The notes below the pieces were generated by a model. It did no database searches and had not been told where the DNA came from. It saw nothing but the letters and a program-made list of their open reading frames with translations. From assembly GCA_036406595.1 (NCBI GenBank), contig DASXAR010000005.1, positions 1 to 39,866 of the forward strand: a stretch of DNA of 39,866 nt, read 5' to 3'. Positions 39,000 to 39,866 of the stretch are shown here, in pieces. This DNA comes from VRUE01 sp036406595 (GTDB lineage: Bacteria; Actinomycetota; Thermoleophilia; Solirubrobacterales; 70-9). The position numbers were made by a program, and so were the translations under genes. Position 1 is the first letter of the stretch; each line of letters opens with the position of its first letter.

Positions 39000-39638
39000 G
39001 TGGAGCCCGACTCAATTGAGATCCGCGTCCTCGGCTGCCTGGTCGAGAAGCAGCGCACGACGCCCGACGTCTACCCGCTATCCATAAACGCCCTGCGCCT
39101 GGCGTGCAATCAGGCGACCAACCGCGATCCGGTCGTCGACTACGACGAGGAGGCCGTCGTCGAGGCGCTGCGCCGTCTCGCCCTCCGTGGCTGGACTCGG
39201 CTCGCAAGCGGTGCGGGAAGCCGGGCCCGGAAGTACAGGCACCTGCTCGACGACGCCTTCGGCTTCGACGACGCCGAGGTGTCGCTGCTCGCCGTCCTCA
39301 TGCTGCGCGGGCCGCAGACCCCCGGAGAGCTGAAGCAGCGGGCTGACCGCCTCCACCGGTTCGCCGGCCTGCCCGAGGTGCACGAAACGCTCGAAGGCCT
39401 GGTCGAGGCCGGCCAGGTCGAGCGGCTCGAGCGCCGGCCGGGCCAGAAGGAGGAGCGCTACCGGCAGCTGCTGGGCTCCGAGGGCCCCGAGGCCTCGGAG
39501 GCTCCCGCGACGGAGGGAGTGGAGGCGCGGCTGGCGCGGTTGGAGGACGAGATCGCCGCTCTGCGGGCCGATCTAGACCGCCTGCGAGTCGATCGCTCAG
39601 AAGGAGTGTTAATAGACGAGAAACTGAGCGATCCCTAG
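39000..39638 (+). CDS. YceH/DUF480-family protein
   Basis: A 212-residue protein. IRVLGCLVEKQRTTPDVYPL and SINALRLACNQATNRDPVVD at the N-terminus are the DUF480 signature; two winged-helix-like repeats follow, the second with LLAVLMLRGPQTPGELKQRA. RLERRPGQKEERYRQLLG ends the conserved core. The C-terminus is a coiled-coil-like segment (ARLEDEIAALRADLDRLR). The biochemical role of this widespread family is unclear; the double winged helix suggests nucleic-acid or protein binding. The GTG start lacks a ribosome binding site and has TAGGCT seven bases upstream. Confidence 0.93.
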   Translation: MEPDSIEIRVLGCLVEKQRTTPDVYPLSINALRLACNQATNRDPVVDYDEEAVVEALRRLALRGWTRLASGAGSRARKYRHLLDDAFGFDDAEVSLLAVLMLRGPQTPGELKQRADRLHRFAGLPEVHETLEGLVEAGQVERLERRPGQKEERYRQLLGSEGPEASEAPATEGVEARLARLEDEIAALRADLDRLRVDRSEGVLIDEKLSDP

Positions 39639-39687
39639 ACTGTTGCGGGATTTCAGGGGGAGCAACCGGAATATCGGAGGAGAGCAG

Positions 39688-39866
39688 ATGCTGCACGGAC
39701 GGAGAAAACGGTCGATCGGGATGCCCTCGCCGGCGATGGTCGTGGCGGTGATCGCCCTGATCGCGGCACTGGCCGGCACGGCGGTTGCGGCCCACAAGCT
39801 GAAGCTGCCGAAGAACAGCGTCGGCTCCCGCCAGCTGAAGCGGAAGGCCGTCTCGACCGGCAAGAT
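39688..39866 (+). CDS. Exported protein, partial (3' end beyond the window)
   Basis: The ATG at 39688 follows GGAGGAG by six bases, the strongest ribosome binding site here. The frame is open to the right edge (59 codons and two bases). Residues 1-35 look like a signal peptide with a hydrophobic core (MVVAVIALIAALAGTAVAAH), then LKLPKNSVGSRQLKRKAVST. This start resembles a type of exported protein that I recall as common in Thermoleophilia genomes, with repeats of the NSVGSRQLK kind; the recollection is not checked. Function unknown. Confidence 0.75.
   Translation, partial: MLHGRRKRSIGMPSPAMVVAVIALIAALAGTAVAAHKLKLPKNSVGSRQLKRKAVSTGK

Noticed and set aside
1..39866. tRNA, rRNA, CRISPR arrays, prophage or insertion sequences
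   Set aside because: No cloverleaf-like, rRNA-like, regularly spaced repeat or transposase sequence was seen by eye; a covariance-model scan would be needed to be certain for small RNAs.

Overview
This is a high-GC window from an actinobacterium. A Thermoleophilia-type organism (Solirubrobacterales or a relative) is my inference from six consecutive Mce genes, TreT-type trehalose synthesis, the order rpsF-ssb-rpsR-rplI-dnaB, and many genes whose start codon sits 6-8 nt behind a TANNNT-like -10 box. No rRNA, tRNA, CRISPR array or insertion sequence was seen, and no gap between genes exceeds about 220 bases.

Left region (1-15.7 kb): a cell-envelope or lipid-transport island. It holds an MMPL/RND-type transporter, six overlapping Mce (MlaD-domain) genes, and three related exported proteins of an unrecognised family. 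One of these runs off the left edge, one lies between the MMPL and mce genes, and one follows the mce operon across a bidirectional terminator. A TetR regulator closes the block. No YrbE permease and no Mce ATPase gene is present. All six Mce proteins carry a C-terminal cysteine pair, and the two complete exported relatives share four cysteines. The first mce gene favours GAA for Glu, whereas purA next door uses GAG almost exclusively. This island is the best candidate for something not yet described.

Middle (15.8-22.7 kb, minus strand): a housekeeping run. Read in the direction of transcription it is a proline-rich membrane-anchored protein, rpsF, ssb, rpsR, rplI, a conserved membrane protein, dnaB, a DnaC/IstB-like ATPase and purA. 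Then, from 22.7 to 28.4 kb and still on the minus strand, come two trehalose genes (treT and a TPS-like otsA) and an envelope-stress module of response regulator, histidine kinase and HtrA lipoprotease, resembling mycobacterial MprA-MprB-PepD.

Right region (28.5-39.9 kb): a small FlgM-like protein, thiL, a UPF0104-type membrane protein, a methyltransferase, a GT-C glycosyltransferase, a class A penicillin-binding protein, a very small MscS-type channel, a CPBP protease, an L,D-transpeptidase, a four-helix membrane protein, an NAD-dependent epimerase, pyrE, a YceH/DUF480 protein, and the start of an exported protein cut by the right edge. Cell-wall and membrane functions dominate here. Many of these genes look as if they are transcribed without a leader.
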